Assembly (NCBI GenBank): GCA_009786975.1 | Contig: WRGX01000214.1 | Span: forward strand, 1 to 33,488 | Length of the DNA: 33,488 bases | Direction of reading: 5' to 3' | DNA from: Defluviitaleaceae bacterium | Lineage (GTDB): Bacteria; Bacillota; Clostridia; Lachnospirales; WQUN01 | Shown: positions 18,044 to 26,202 of the stretch, in pieces | How positions within the stretch are numbered: the first letter of the stretch is position 1 | Layout: each line of letters begins with the position of its first letter | The notes under the pieces: generated by a model | What the model was told of the DNA's origin: nothing | The model's database searches: none | Seen by the model: only the letters and a program-made list of their open reading frames with translations | Made by a program: the position numbers and the translations under genes

Positions 18044-18528
18044 GGAAACGGAAAATCCTTGATAACAAAAAATCCGACAAAAACCAGCGCGAAAACACCG
18101 ACCGTAACATACGAGTCGGCAAGGTTCCAAATTGGAAAATTGATAAAAAGAAACTGAATCATATCGCGCACAACCCCCAGTTGCACACGGTCAACAAGAT
18201 TGCCCGCGCCGCCCGCGAAAATCAAAATAATCGGCACGCGAAACGCCCAAAATTTCCTCTCAAGCGGCAACCGATGATAATACCAAGCAAGCCCGCCCAA
18301 AATCACAACTTTCATCACAGCCAGCGGCCAACGCGCATTAAAATCCGCCAAGAAACCAAAAAAAGCTCCGGGGTTTTCAAAATACGTAAGCCCCAAAACC
18401 CCCGGAATCAAAACGCGACCGACCTCGCCCTGCAAATTAGCAACAGCCCAAACCTTCAGCCACAAATCCGCCGCCAAAAGTACCGCAACCGCTACGACAA
18501 AAATAATCCAAATATAAATTTTTTTCAT
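18040..18528 (-). CDS. lspA: Lipoprotein signal peptidase (signal peptidase II)
   Basis: A 162-residue aspartic membrane protease that removes lipoprotein signal peptides. Four membrane helices are visible (about 4-22, 57-77, 83-107 with IILIFAGGAGNLVDR, 130-155). The two catalytic aspartates are in GNLVDR and LADSYVTVG, and FENPGAFFG matches the family's N-x-GaaF motif. I use the ATG at 18528 (MKKIYIW) with GGAG 6 bases upstream; an open frame upstream runs through an unrelated structured element. Overlaps the rluD-type gene by 4 bases. Confidence 0.93.
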   Translation of the reverse strand: MKKIYIWIIFVVAVAVLLAADLWLKVWAVANLQGEVGRVLIPGVLGLTYFENPGAFFGFLADFNARWPLAVMKVVILGGLAWYYHRLPLERKFWAFRVPIILIFAGGAGNLVDRVQLGVVRDMIQFLFINFPIWNLADSYVTVGVFALVFVGFFVIKDFPFP

Positions 18529-18556
18529 GCACAACTCCACTGTTACGAAATCTTTA

Positions 18557-18624
18557 GGGGAGGGGGTTCTAGCCCGCGCGGCGGTTTGTGCCGTGCGGGA
18601 GTCCTGCCAAAAATCCCCCTCCCC
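18557..18624 (-). repeat. Nested GC-rich stem structure between pfkA and lspA
   Basis: An outer 10-bp stem (GGGGAGGGGG at 18557 with CCCCCTCCCC at 18615) encloses an inner 10-bp stem (CCCGCGCGGC at 18573 with GCCGTGCGGG at 18590, one G-U). A loop GGTTTGT closes it. On the minus strand it would sit in the pfkA 3' end / lspA leader. No T-run follows, so it is not a classical terminator; it could be a processing or stability element or a repeat of the palindromic type. Confidence 0.55.
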
Positions 18625-18634
18625 CGAGAATTTA

Positions 18635-19762
18635 TTATCTTTCAGCGAAACTAATGCCCATAGCACGTGCAACTTTAACAAGTTCGCCATTCGGGTCAAC
18701 GGTTTTCGCGCCGCCTTTAGCGGTTTCGCCTGTTTCGCCGCTGCCGAGAACTTCCTCGAGTGTTACGGAGTCCATTTTTCCGGCTTTTAAGCAAACCATT
18801 TTGCCGAACTCGCCGTCGCGAATCATTTCGGCGGCCTTGAAGCCATAGCGCGCGGAAAGAATTCTGTCGGCGGGAGAAGTGTCGCCGCCGCGTTGGATGT
18901 GTCCGAGTACGCAGTGGCGGACCTCATGCTTGTCCTTGATGCGGGCTTCGACTTGGTCCGCGATATATTTTGCAACGCCGCCGAAACGCTCTGCGTCGGG
19001 GCTGCCTTTTACAAATTTGCTTACAAGCGGCTTGCCGTCTTCGCCGCACGCGCCTTCGGTTACGGCAACGATTGTGAAGGGTTTGCCCTGTGCGTCGCGC
19101 TCCGCGATTTTTTTAACTATGCCGTCAACGCTGTAGGGAATTTCGGGGATGATTATTACATCCGCGCTTCCCGCAATGCCTGCGTGCAGGCAAATCCAGC
19201 CTGCGGAACGCCCCATTACCTCCACGACAATTACGCGGTGATGGCTTTCGGCGGTTGTGTGCAAGCGACCGAGGTTTTCGGCGACGATGTTTACGGCGGT
19301 GTCGAAACCGAATGTTGCTTCGGTTGCGGGCAGGTCGTTGTCAATGGTTTTCGGGACGCCGATAACATTGAAGCCTCTGCGGTAGAAATCGCGCGCACTT
19401 GTAAGTGTGCCGTCTCCGCCGAGAACAACAAGTGTGTCAACGCCTTCGTTCTTCATGTTCTGAATCGCGATGTCGGAAACATCTTTTTGAACTTCCACGC
19501 CGTTTTCAACTACGGTGTAATTAAAAAGGTTGTCCTTATTCGAGTTGTAAAGAATCGAGCCGCCGCGACGCAAAATTCCCGTCGTCGAGGCGCGGTCGAG
19601 TTTTACGAAGTCGTTTAAGTACATGCCGCGATAGCCAAATTTATAGCCAATCATTTCGCAGTCGAACATGCTGTGACACGCGCGAACAAGCGTGTAAATT
19701 ACTGCGTTAAGACCGGGCGCGTCGCCGCCGCCGGTAAGCACTGCAATTTTTTTCTTTGCCAT
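18635..19762 (-). CDS. pfkA: 6-phosphofructokinase
   Basis: A 375-residue PfkA-superfamily enzyme converting fructose 6-phosphate to the 1,6-bisphosphate in glycolysis. Motifs: LTGGGDAPGLNAVI at the N-terminus, GGDGTLTSA, PKTIDNDLPAT (catalytic Asp), GRSAGWICLHAGIA, IPEIPYS, GHIQRGGDTSPADR. The residue pair that separates phosphate donors is mixed: Gly in GGDGT (typical of ATP enzymes; PPi enzymes have GGDD) but Lys in PKTIDND (typical of PPi enzymes and of some ATP enzymes). ATP is the better guess. The longer C-terminus (about 50 residues more than the 320-residue type) also fits the PKTIDND group. It has its own promoter. Confidence 0.9.
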   Translation of the reverse strand: MAKKKIAVLTGGGDAPGLNAVIYTLVRACHSMFDCEMIGYKFGYRGMYLNDFVKLDRASTTGILRRGGSILYNSNKDNLFNYTVVENGVEVQKDVSDIAIQNMKNEGVDTLVVLGGDGTLTSARDFYRRGFNVIGVPKTIDNDLPATEATFGFDTAVNIVAENLGRLHTTAESHHRVIVVEVMGRSAGWICLHAGIAGSADVIIIPEIPYSVDGIVKKIAERDAQGKPFTIVAVTEGACGEDGKPLVSKFVKGSPDAERFGGVAKYIADQVEARIKDKHEVRHCVLGHIQRGGDTSPADRILSARYGFKAAEMIRDGEFGKMVCLKAGKMDSVTLEEVLGSGETGETAKGGAKTVDPNGELVKVARAMGISFAER

Positions 19763-19806
19763 TTTTATACCTTCCTTTTTTCGTGAAAATTTTTATGCGA
19801 GAGAGC

Positions 19807-19835
19807 ATTATCGCATAAGATAAAGTTTTTTGCAA
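19807..19835 (-). promoter_or_regulatory. Promoter of pfkA
   Basis: Minus strand: TTGCAA (19830-19835), 17-base spacer, GATAAT (19807-19812), about 45 bases before the pfkA ATG. Confidence 0.65.
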
Positions 19836-20098
19836 AGTTAACGTGCAAATCGCCGCCGAGTCGCCGTCGGTGCAGAAAAATCAAGGGGTCATCAGCTTTT
19901 TCAAAAAAAGACAATCTCCCCACCTCCGGCAAGCATTTTTCGAAATAAATTTCGTAATAATGCAGGTTGCACATCCGTGCGTTTGATTGGTGCGTTTGAT
20001 TGGTATGTTTGATTTTTCACGTAATGTTGTGTATGTCTGCAAAACATGATATCGTCCGTGGTGGTCGATAAAGTAAGGAAACATAAGGGAGACAGGCC
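19836..20098. other. Divergent intergenic region pfkA / MalT-like regulator
   Basis: No gene is supported. It contains the 13-bp triple repeat at 19977-20015 and the leader of the regulator gene with GGGAG 7-8 bases before its ATG. I could not place a convincing promoter for the plus-strand gene. Confidence 0.45.
19977..20015 (+). promoter_or_regulatory. Three tandem 13-bp repeats upstream of the LuxR/MalT-like gene
   Basis: GTGCGTTTGATTG occurs at 19977-19989 and 19990-20002, then GTATGTTTGATTT at 20003-20015. Perfect phasing at 13 bp about 85 bases before the regulator's ATG suggests a cooperative protein-binding site; a slippage origin is the alternative. Confidence 0.5.
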
Positions 20099-22501
20099 AT
20101 GACTTCTACCAGCAATGTCATGTTGGAAAGACGGGGTTTAATCCGAACTTTTAACAGACTCAAAGACAATCGCATTATATATGTATGCGCTCCGGCAGGT
20201 TATGGCAAAACAGTGGCTGTTACACAGTGGATGGAAAAAGATATCCGCGCCAAAGCTATTTTCGCCATGGATGAATATGACAATAACTTAGCCGGCTTTT
20301 GCGAGCGATTTTGCATTGCACTTCGCGCTTGCCAACCTCAAAATCAAACACTTCGCGATATTATATCTCATCCTTCTTTCCAAAGTGCGCCTGAAGAATT
20401 TACCCTTCGGGCTGTTTCTGCTTTAACCGCCGGAAAACGGGCCGTACTTGCAATAGACGATTTGCATGTCATTTACAACGATGAGGTATTGAAACTCCTT
20501 CTTATTTTAATCAAGCGTCTGCCAAAAAATTTCTATATTATTTTAATCAGTCGTCACGATTTGCCTGTAGGATTTTCGGATTTATGGCTAAAGGGTCATG
20601 TCGCAAGCGTAAATACGGAGCAATTCCTCTTCACTAACGCGGAGATTATGGCGTTATGTGATAAATGCGGCAATCAAATTACACAAAAGTCAGCTGAAGA
20701 TATCGGCAAAAAAACTCATGGCTGGGCAATTGCCATAAATGCCTTTTTGCTTTTCGGCAATGAATCATTTGATAAAGTGTATGACTATCTCGATACTTTT
20801 GTACGGGAAAACATATGGGAAAAATGGGATGACACAACTCGCGGCTTCATGCTGTCTACAGCAGGCTTGCGCGAGCTTACTCCTGCGGTCTGTGAGGCAA
20901 TGACAGGCGTAATTCCCGCCAATAAATTCCTCAAGGAATTAGTGAAAAAAGGTGCGTTTATTGCACAAGCTCAAGATAAAACGTTTCACTATCATCACTT
21001 ATTTCGTCAATTTCTTCAACGTAAAATGAATGAAGAAGGCGAAGATTTTGTAAATTCTCTCTTGGAAAGGGAAGGGAATTGGCATTTGTCCCAAAAAGAT
21101 TTTTACAATGCAATTGATTGTTTCATACGATGTAAAAACCACGAAGGCATTGACAAGTGTTATGATTTATTGGAGTCGGACTCTCATCACGATAGTTATG
21201 AAATCGAAAAAATATTACCCGTATTTAAAAATCCCGAGATAAAAAATGCCTCTGAAAAGTACCCGCGCTTACTGTTTTTAATGCTTTGGTGTGCCTGTGT
21301 CGAAGGGCGCGCAGAAGATGCAGTTTCTTTTATGGACGAATTTTATATAAAATACCCCGGTTCTGTCAATGATATTTTATATTTGAAAACACCGGTAAAA
21401 TTGAGCGTGTCTATGCATATGCCCCAACTATACCGAGGAATCATTGATTTTTCCGAGTTGGCAGTTGGAGATGTGGTCGAAAATTTTATGACACTTCTTC
21501 CCAAAGAGGGATGGTTGTATGGTGAAGGCTCGCCGATGCTTGGCGAAATTGTAATATCGGGACTGTTATATGAGCAAGGTCATTTAGACAGTGCTTATCA
21601 ACACGCACTAAGCGCATTGGCGGAAATGAAAAGCTATTATACGCCGGAATCGAAGTTTTGTGCTTTTTCGGCATTGATTCTGGTGTCAGACGCTGTTGAC
21701 GAAAGTGACTCAAATGAGCACTCTAAAGCATTAGAAGCCCTTTCAATAATGATTGAACAAAACAATGCATATTACTTGACCAATAATTTTAATGCTCTTT
21801 CCATGCGCCGCAAATTTGTGTCGGGCAACGTTAAAGCCGCCAAGGAATGGATTAAGTGTCAAACTTTTGATGATGCAACTTTATGGGGGTTGTATGCAGC
21901 TTTTACAACATGCAGAGCATATATAGTTTTGTCTGAATACGACTCTGCAATCATTTTGTTGAAGAAAATTTTAAAGCCGGCAATCGCATTTAACAGACCG
22001 CTTGACATCATAGAGGCACAAATTCTTCTGGCGATTGCGTTTTGGAAAAAGAAACGGGCATACCAAAAGGATGCGCTTGAACATTTAGAAGCCGCCATTT
22101 GTGTCGCTTATCCCTATGGTTATGTACAAATGTTTGTGAGCGATGGGGCGGTGCTTGCGGGTATGTTGTGGAAATTGAAAAAACAACTTGAATACAGAAA
22201 AATAGGGGATGAAAAGATTATCAGTTTCATAAAAATGATTCATTTGAAAGTCCGTCCTTTGGCAAACAGCTTAAACATAACAGATGAATCACACGAAAAG
22301 CCCATTGTGCTAACGGATAAGCAGAGAGATGTAATGGTTTTACTTTGCCAAGGCAAGCGATACAAAGAGGCTGCCGAAATTTTAGGCGTAAAACAATCTA
22401 CCATTGTTTCACATATCGAATTAATATATAACAAACTCGACGTCACAAATCTTTCGGACTGTGTGGCGAAGGTTAACGCGATGGGTTTGTTGGCGCAATA
22501 A
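20099..22501 (+). CDS. LuxR-family transcriptional regulator, MalT-like (STAND ATPase)
   Basis: An 800-residue ATP-dependent activator of the MalT/LAL type. N-terminal Walker A is CAPAGYGKT (30-38) and Walker B VLAIDDLH (about 117-124), with the NB-ARC-type arm up to about residue 300. A long helical-repeat region (about 330-700), probably TPR-like, receives the inducer signal. The C-terminal LuxR-type HTH is LTDKQRDVMVLLCQGKRYKE then AAEILGVKQSTIVSHIELIY (about 736-780). Such proteins oligomerise on inducer and ATP binding and activate nearby genes. It lacks an adjacent metabolic operon; rubrerythrin and a chemoreceptor follow on the same strand. The start has GGGAG at suitable distance. It may bind the 13-bp repeats upstream. 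Confidence 0.92.
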   Translation: MTSTSNVMLERRGLIRTFNRLKDNRIIYVCAPAGYGKTVAVTQWMEKDIRAKAIFAMDEYDNNLAGFCERFCIALRACQPQNQTLRDIISHPSFQSAPEEFTLRAVSALTAGKRAVLAIDDLHVIYNDEVLKLLLILIKRLPKNFYIILISRHDLPVGFSDLWLKGHVASVNTEQFLFTNAEIMALCDKCGNQITQKSAEDIGKKTHGWAIAINAFLLFGNESFDKVYDYLDTFVRENIWEKWDDTTRGFMLSTAGLRELTPAVCEAMTGVIPANKFLKELVKKGAFIAQAQDKTFHYHHLFRQFLQRKMNEEGEDFVNSLLEREGNWHLSQKDFYNAIDCFIRCKNHEGIDKCYDLLESDSHHDSYEIEKILPVFKNPEIKNASEKYPRLLFLMLWCACVEGRAEDAVSFMDEFYIKYPGSVNDILYLKTPVKLSVSMHMPQLYRGIIDFSELAVGDVVENFMTLLPKEGWLYGEGSPMLGEIVISGLLYEQGHLDSAYQHALSALAEMKSYYTPESKFCAFSALILVSDAVDESDSNEHSKALEALSIMIEQNNAYYLTNNFNALSMRRKFVSGNVKAAKEWIKCQTFDDATLWGLYAAFTTCRAYIVLSEYDSAIILLKKILKPAIAFNRPLDIIEAQILLAIAFWKKKRAYQKDALEHLEAAICVAYPYGYVQMFVSDGAVLAGMLWKLKKQLEYRKIGDEKIISFIKMIHLKVRPLANSLNITDESHEKPIVLTDKQRDVMVLLCQGKRYKEAAEILGVKQSTIVSHIELIYNKLDVTNLSDCVAKVNAMGLLAQ

Positions 22502-22590
22502 AAGCGCGCCAAGCGCGCGGTGGGCACCGGGGACATGTGTTGGCGGCGGCGCATTCCCTCGAAGCCGGGAGCAGTTTTCCGGCGTATAAA
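22501..22590 (+). repeat. R90 tandem array, unit 1
   Basis: Starts directly at the last base of the MalT-like gene's stop codon. Unit: GCGCGC-CAA-GCGCGC hairpin, GGTGGGCACC, GGACATGTGT, a GGC-rich run, GCATTCCCTCGAAGCC, CCGGGAGCAGTTTTCCGG, GTATAAA. The 90-base length keeps the frame open on both strands, so the array encodes 30-residue peptide repeats if read. Confidence 0.9.
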
Positions 22591-22680
22591 AAAGCGCGCC
22601 AAGCGCGCGGTGGGCACCGGGGACATGTGTTGGCGGCGGCACGTTCCCTCGAAGCCGGGAGCAGTTTTCCGGCGTATAAA
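22591..22680 (+). repeat. R90 tandem array, unit 2
   Basis: Nearly identical to unit 1 over all 90 bases; differences are confined to the ACGTTCCC/GCATTCCC position. High identity points to recent duplication. Confidence 0.9.
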
Positions 22681-22749
22681 AAAGCGCGCCAAGCGCGCGG
22701 TGGGCACCGGGGACACGTGTTGGCGGCGGCGCATTCCTAGCGTATAAAA
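22681..22749 (+). repeat. R90 tandem array, unit 3 (internally deleted)
   Basis: Matches units 1-2 through GCATTCC (22736), then jumps to GCGTATAAAAA, so the TCGAAGCC...TTTTCC part is deleted. The palindromic hairpin follows at once. Confidence 0.85.
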
Positions 22750-22754
22750 AAAAT

Positions 22755-22781
22755 GAGTCGGCGAGTGACACTCGCCGACTC
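22755..22781. repeat. Palindromic hairpin, copy 3
   Basis: Same 13-bp arms and central A as at 8583. It is flanked by A-runs on both sides (not A then T), so it can act as a terminator for minus-strand but poorly for plus-strand transcription. It is fused to the R90 array. Confidence 0.75.
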
Positions 22782-22925
22782 AAAAAAAACACCGAGACTT
22801 ATACATAATCCCTTGCATTTTATTGGCGCAATAATTGAAAAATATACCCCCATGATTCCCTTTTTTTAAATCGTCGAACGAGTAGTATTAGTAAACTGCG
22901 TATGTTTTTATACTTTATGATGAAT

Positions 22926-22942
22926 CCTTATTAATAAGGAGG
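22926..22942 (+). promoter_or_regulatory. Palindrome overlapping the rubrerythrin ribosome binding site
   Basis: Perfect 14-bp palindrome CCTTATTAATAAGG runs into AAGGAGG, the ribosome binding site 8 bases before the ATG. It could be an operator (AT-rich dyad, loosely PerR/Fur-like) or an RNA stem hiding the site. The surrounding 22.78-22.95 kb stretch holds no gene. Confidence 0.45.
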
Positions 22943-22950
22943 AGAACTTC

Positions 22951-23493
22951 ATGGAAAAACTTAAAGGAACCAAGACCGAAAAAAACCTGCGGGAAGCCTT
23001 TGCAGGCGAATCTATGGCGTACAGCAAATATACCTATTTTGCCTCTAAAGCAAAAAAAGACGGCTACGAGCAAATTATGGGTATTTTTGAAGAAACTGCC
23101 GGCAACGAGAGAGCGCACGCCAAAATGTGGTTTAAATTGCTTTGCGGCGGTGATATTCCTTCAACCGAGGAGAATCTGAAAAATGCGGCGGAAGGCGAGC
23201 ATGAGGAATGGGCCGAAATGTACAAGCGTATGGCAAAAGAAGCCAAAGAGGAAGGTTTTGACAAAATTGCTTTTTGGTTTGAACAAGTGGGAAATATTGA
23301 GAAAGACCACGAGGAAAGATACCTCAAACTTCTTGAAAATGTGAATAACAACCAAGTCTTTCACAAAAATGAAAAATCCGTGTGGGTATGCCGAAACTGT
23401 GGCTACATTAAGGATGCAAGTTCTGCTCCGGACATGTGTCCGGTATGTGTCCATCCGCAGGCATTTTTCGAGTTGCGCGCTGTGAATTATTAA
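22951..23493 (+). CDS. rbr: Rubrerythrin
   Basis: A 180-residue non-haem iron peroxidase that reduces hydrogen peroxide in anaerobes. The N-terminal ferritin-like four-helix domain carries the di-iron ligands in REAFAGESMAY, ETAGNERAHAKMW, EGEHEEW and IEKDHEERY. The C-terminal rubredoxin-like domain has VCRNCGY and CPVCVHP, holding one Fe with four cysteines. The length is standard. Strong AAGGAGG ribosome binding site. It indicates an anaerobic lifestyle. Donor partners (rubredoxin, NADH reductase) are not in the window. The palindrome overlapping its ribosome binding site suggests regulation, possibly by peroxide or metal. Confidence 0.96.
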   Translation: MEKLKGTKTEKNLREAFAGESMAYSKYTYFASKAKKDGYEQIMGIFEETAGNERAHAKMWFKLLCGGDIPSTEENLKNAAEGEHEEWAEMYKRMAKEAKEEGFDKIAFWFEQVGNIEKDHEERYLKLLENVNNNQVFHKNEKSVWVCRNCGYIKDASSAPDMCPVCVHPQAFFELRAVNY

Positions 23494-23685
23494 GTGTTTC
23501 CATCATTGACATTACGCGAACGGGAGGACGTAACAGTCATGTATGGCGGCACAAAAAAATAATATAAAAAATAAAAAAGGGGGGACACATATCTTCTTTA
23601 AAAGTACAATTAAAACGGCATTTTTGTACTGTTTTGTTGAGGCATATGCTTCAAAAAAATTTCAATTTGGGAGGAAGTGTTTTTT
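23494..23685. other. Intergenic region before the chemoreceptor gene
   Basis: No gene is supported. An AGTACAA/TTGTACT inverted repeat (about 23600-23630) and an imperfect dyad TTGAGGCATATGCTTCAA (23636-23653) precede the ribosome binding site GGAGG of the chemoreceptor. Either could be a regulatory site. Confidence 0.35.
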
Positions 23686-25980
23686 ATGGCAATACTGCGA
23701 AATATGAAAATCGGAGGCAAGTTGGCTTTAGGATTCGGGTTATTACTGGCACTTACGGCGATTATCACCATCGTCGGTTCATCTGCTGTTCTCAGCGTAG
23801 ACAGAGGCTACAGCGATGCATTTGATTACCCGAACGCAAGGTATGTAACACTGCGTTTGATTGACTTTGACCTTATGGACACCAGGCGTGCGGTGGCAAT
23901 GGCTGTGCTAAGCACGGGGGATCAAGAGCGTATAGACCTATATGTGGCGCAGACGAACTCTTCAAGGAGCAATATTAACGAGCATCTGGCCGAATTTAGA
24001 CAAAGCCTTGATGATGACCCCCTTTTGGACAGCGAAGTAATTGCTTTGCGCCATGTGCAAATCAACCAACTGGAAAACCTTGTTAACAGATACTTTGATG
24101 TTGACAGACCGCAGATTATTACCAACTCCAGAGCGGGTATGCAGGCAGAGGCAACGCAGGGTATACATGATTCCATATCCGGTGTATTTTTAGAAATTTA
24201 CAATACGCTTTATGAAATGTTAGGCGAGATGCAGGCACAAATGGATTCTATTAACGAAGACATTACTGCCGAAAGTATGCAAACGCTGGCTATGTTGATT
24301 GTTTTGGCTGTGGCAAGCGTGGTGCTGGGCGTAGTGGTGGCTTTGGTTATAACCAAACTTATAACCAAACCCGTATCGGAAGTAATGGGTGCACTTGAAG
24401 ATGTGTCACAGGGTAATCTTGCCGTAAATATCCGTGTCAATTCCAATGATGAGACAGGCGCATTGGCGAAAAGCGCGCAGGCCATGATTTCGACTTTGCA
24501 ACGCCTTATCAGTGACATGGACCATATGGCAAGCGACCACGATAAAGGCGAGATTGACACATTTATAAACGCCGCAGACTTTAAGGGCGAATTCGGAACC
24601 GTAGCAGACAAAATAAATGATATGATAAGTTCCGCGCTTGCCACCCAGGACAAGGTTGTTGGCACTTTTATGGAAATTGCCGACGGTAACTTTGTTGCCG
24701 ATATGGAAAAACTCCCGGGTAAAAAAGCAAAACTTAATGACGCTGTTAATGATATGAAAAATCGCGTTGGGGCTGTAAGCGGCGAGATTAATACCCTTAT
24801 CGATTCGGCCGTCAAAGGTGAACTGAACTTCAAAATCGACGAAACCCGTTACAAGGGCGATTGGCAAAAGATTATGGTTGGGTTGAATGCCATAATGGAA
24901 GCCGTATCCGAGCCGCTTGGCGCAATCGAAATATGTATGAATGAAATGAAGGCCGGCAACTTTGATTTGGAAGCCGTAGATGCAATAATCACATCAAAGG
25001 GCTTTCATGCCAATTTGGAAAATTATAACGGGTCATTTTATACCATTGTATCAGCCGTGAACGATGTTCTTACCACTACAGATTCATACATTAAGGAACT
25101 GGGAGACGTTTTGGAAAAAATGGCGGAGGGCGACTTGCGTGTCAAAATTAATCGCGAGTATGTTGGTTCATATAGTGCCATTAAGTTTTCTGTAAACAAT
25201 ATCGCCTCCTCTTTAAATAATACCATGTCGGAAATTTCTTCGGCATCCGACCAAGTATTGAGCGGTGCCAAGCAAATATCCGCCAGTGCCATGGATTTGG
25301 CAACAGGCGCATCGCAACAGGCCAGTTCGGTTGAAGAACTTAATGCATCCATAGACATGATAAATCAACAAACCAAGGATAATGCCGACAACGCCGACGA
25401 AGCCAACCGACTGTCGAAAAGTTCATCTGATAATGCCCGCGAAGGCAATGAAGCCATGAAAAAACTGCTTGAGGCCATGATACAAATCGAGGATTCCAGC
25501 AAAAATGTTTCCAGTGTCAACAAGGTCATTCAAGACATTGCGTTCCAAACTAATCTTCTTGCACTTAATGCCGCTGTTGAAGCGGCGCGCGCCGGTGAGC
25601 ACGGCAAGGGTTTTGCCGTAGTAGCGGAAGAAGTGCGCAGTTTGGCAGCGCGCAGTCAGGAGTCCTCTACGGAAACCACCGGACTTATCAACGACTCGCT
25701 TGAATATGTACAAACAGGGTCGGGCATTGCTCAATCCACCGCGGACTCTTTGGATTTGATAGTAGCAGGCGCAGACGAAGTGTTGCAGGTTATTAACAAA
25801 ATTTCAAGCGCGTCTAAGGAGCAGGCCGAAGCCGTAAACCAAGTGAGCATAGGGTTAGGTCAGATTTCTACAGTGGTACAGAACAATTCTGCCGTGTCGG
25901 AGGAAACGGCATCCGCTTCCGAGGAATTAAATTCTCAGGCGGAGCTTTTGCAACAACTGGTTTCTTATTTCAAATTGTAA
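23686..25980 (+). CDS. Methyl-accepting chemotaxis protein
   Basis: A 764-residue transmembrane chemoreceptor. Helix 1 is at about 13-35, an extracytoplasmic 4-helix-bundle sensor at 36-205, and helix 2 at about 206-228. A HAMP domain follows (KLITKPVSEVMGALEDVSQG...), then further HAMP-like segments up to about residue 510, an unusually long linker. The signalling domain has the invariant tip IAFQTNLLALNAAVEAARAG and EHGKGFAVVAEEVRSLAARS, which contacts CheA/CheW. No C-terminal CheR-binding pentapeptide is present (ends VSYFKL). The ATG at 23686 fits GGAGG 13 bases upstream better than the GTG at 23677. It shows the organism is, or was, motile. Ligand unknown. Confidence 0.95.
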   Translation: MAILRNMKIGGKLALGFGLLLALTAIITIVGSSAVLSVDRGYSDAFDYPNARYVTLRLIDFDLMDTRRAVAMAVLSTGDQERIDLYVAQTNSSRSNINEHLAEFRQSLDDDPLLDSEVIALRHVQINQLENLVNRYFDVDRPQIITNSRAGMQAEATQGIHDSISGVFLEIYNTLYEMLGEMQAQMDSINEDITAESMQTLAMLIVLAVASVVLGVVVALVITKLITKPVSEVMGALEDVSQGNLAVNIRVNSNDETGALAKSAQAMISTLQRLISDMDHMASDHDKGEIDTFINAADFKGEFGTVADKINDMISSALATQDKVVGTFMEIADGNFVADMEKLPGKKAKLNDAVNDMKNRVGAVSGEINTLIDSAVKGELNFKIDETRYKGDWQKIMVGLNAIMEAVSEPLGAIEICMNEMKAGNFDLEAVDAIITSKGFHANLENYNGSFYTIVSAVNDVLTTTDSYIKELGDVLEKMAEGDLRVKINREYVGSYSAIKFSVNNIASSLNNTMSEISSASDQVLSGAKQISASAMDLATGASQQASSVEELNASIDMINQQTKDNADNADEANRLSKSSSDNAREGNEAMKKLLEAMIQIEDSSKNVSSVNKVIQDIAFQTNLLALNAAVEAARAGEHGKGFAVVAEEVRSLAARSQESSTETTGLINDSLEYVQTGSGIAQSTADSLDLIVAGADEVLQVINKISSASKEQAEAVNQVSIGLGQISTVVQNNSAVSEETASASEELNSQAELLQQLVSYFKL

Positions 25981-26001
25981 AACGGGCAATTGTTAATTTT
26001 G

Positions 26002-26044
26002 AAAAATCGATGATGTTAGTGTTACTAACATCATCGATTTTTTT
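26002..26044. terminator. Hairpin of the ATGTTAGTG family, copy 2 (chemoreceptor terminator)
   Basis: AAAAATCGATGATGTTAGTG, central T, then TACTAACATCATCGATTTTT: about 15-bp arms ending in a T-run, 22 bases after the chemoreceptor stop. Bidirectional. Homologous to 13383-13419. Confidence 0.8.
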
Positions 26045-26051
26045 GTGGGCC

Positions 26052-26135
26052 GAGGAATTGCTTCCGGCTTCGAGGGAATGCGTTGCCGCCGACATGTGTC
26101 CCCGGTGCCTACCGCGCGCTTGGCGCGCTTTTTTA
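26052..26135 (-). repeat. R90 repeat, intergenic copy upstream of hairpin
   Basis: Reverse orientation relative to 22.5 kb. The plus strand reads CCGGCTTCGAGGGAATGCG, then GCCGACATGTGTCCCCGGTG and GCGCGCTTGGCGCGCTTTTTT. The GCGCGC hairpin with its T-run could itself terminate. Confidence 0.85.
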
Positions 26136-26152
26136 TTGCCATGAAACCGTGC

Positions 26153-26196
26153 AAAAAAAACGAGTCGGCGAGTGACACTCGCCGACTCGTTTTTTT
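26153..26196. terminator. Bidirectional hairpin, copy 4, flanked by two R90 copies
   Basis: A-run, C, GAGTCGGCGAGTG, A, CACTCGCCGACTC, G, T-run. It sits exactly between two same-orientation R90 copies. Confidence 0.8.
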
Positions 26197-26202
26197 CAGC
26201 CA

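Noticed and set aside
22501-22749. CRISPR array
   Set aside because: The units are directly adjacent 90-bp tandem copies without unique spacers.
22421-22792. Long open frames through the R90 array as a repeat-protein gene
   Set aside because: They exist because the unit length is divisible by three; there is no start site, ribosome binding site or independent conservation, and the frame continues through the palindromic hairpin.
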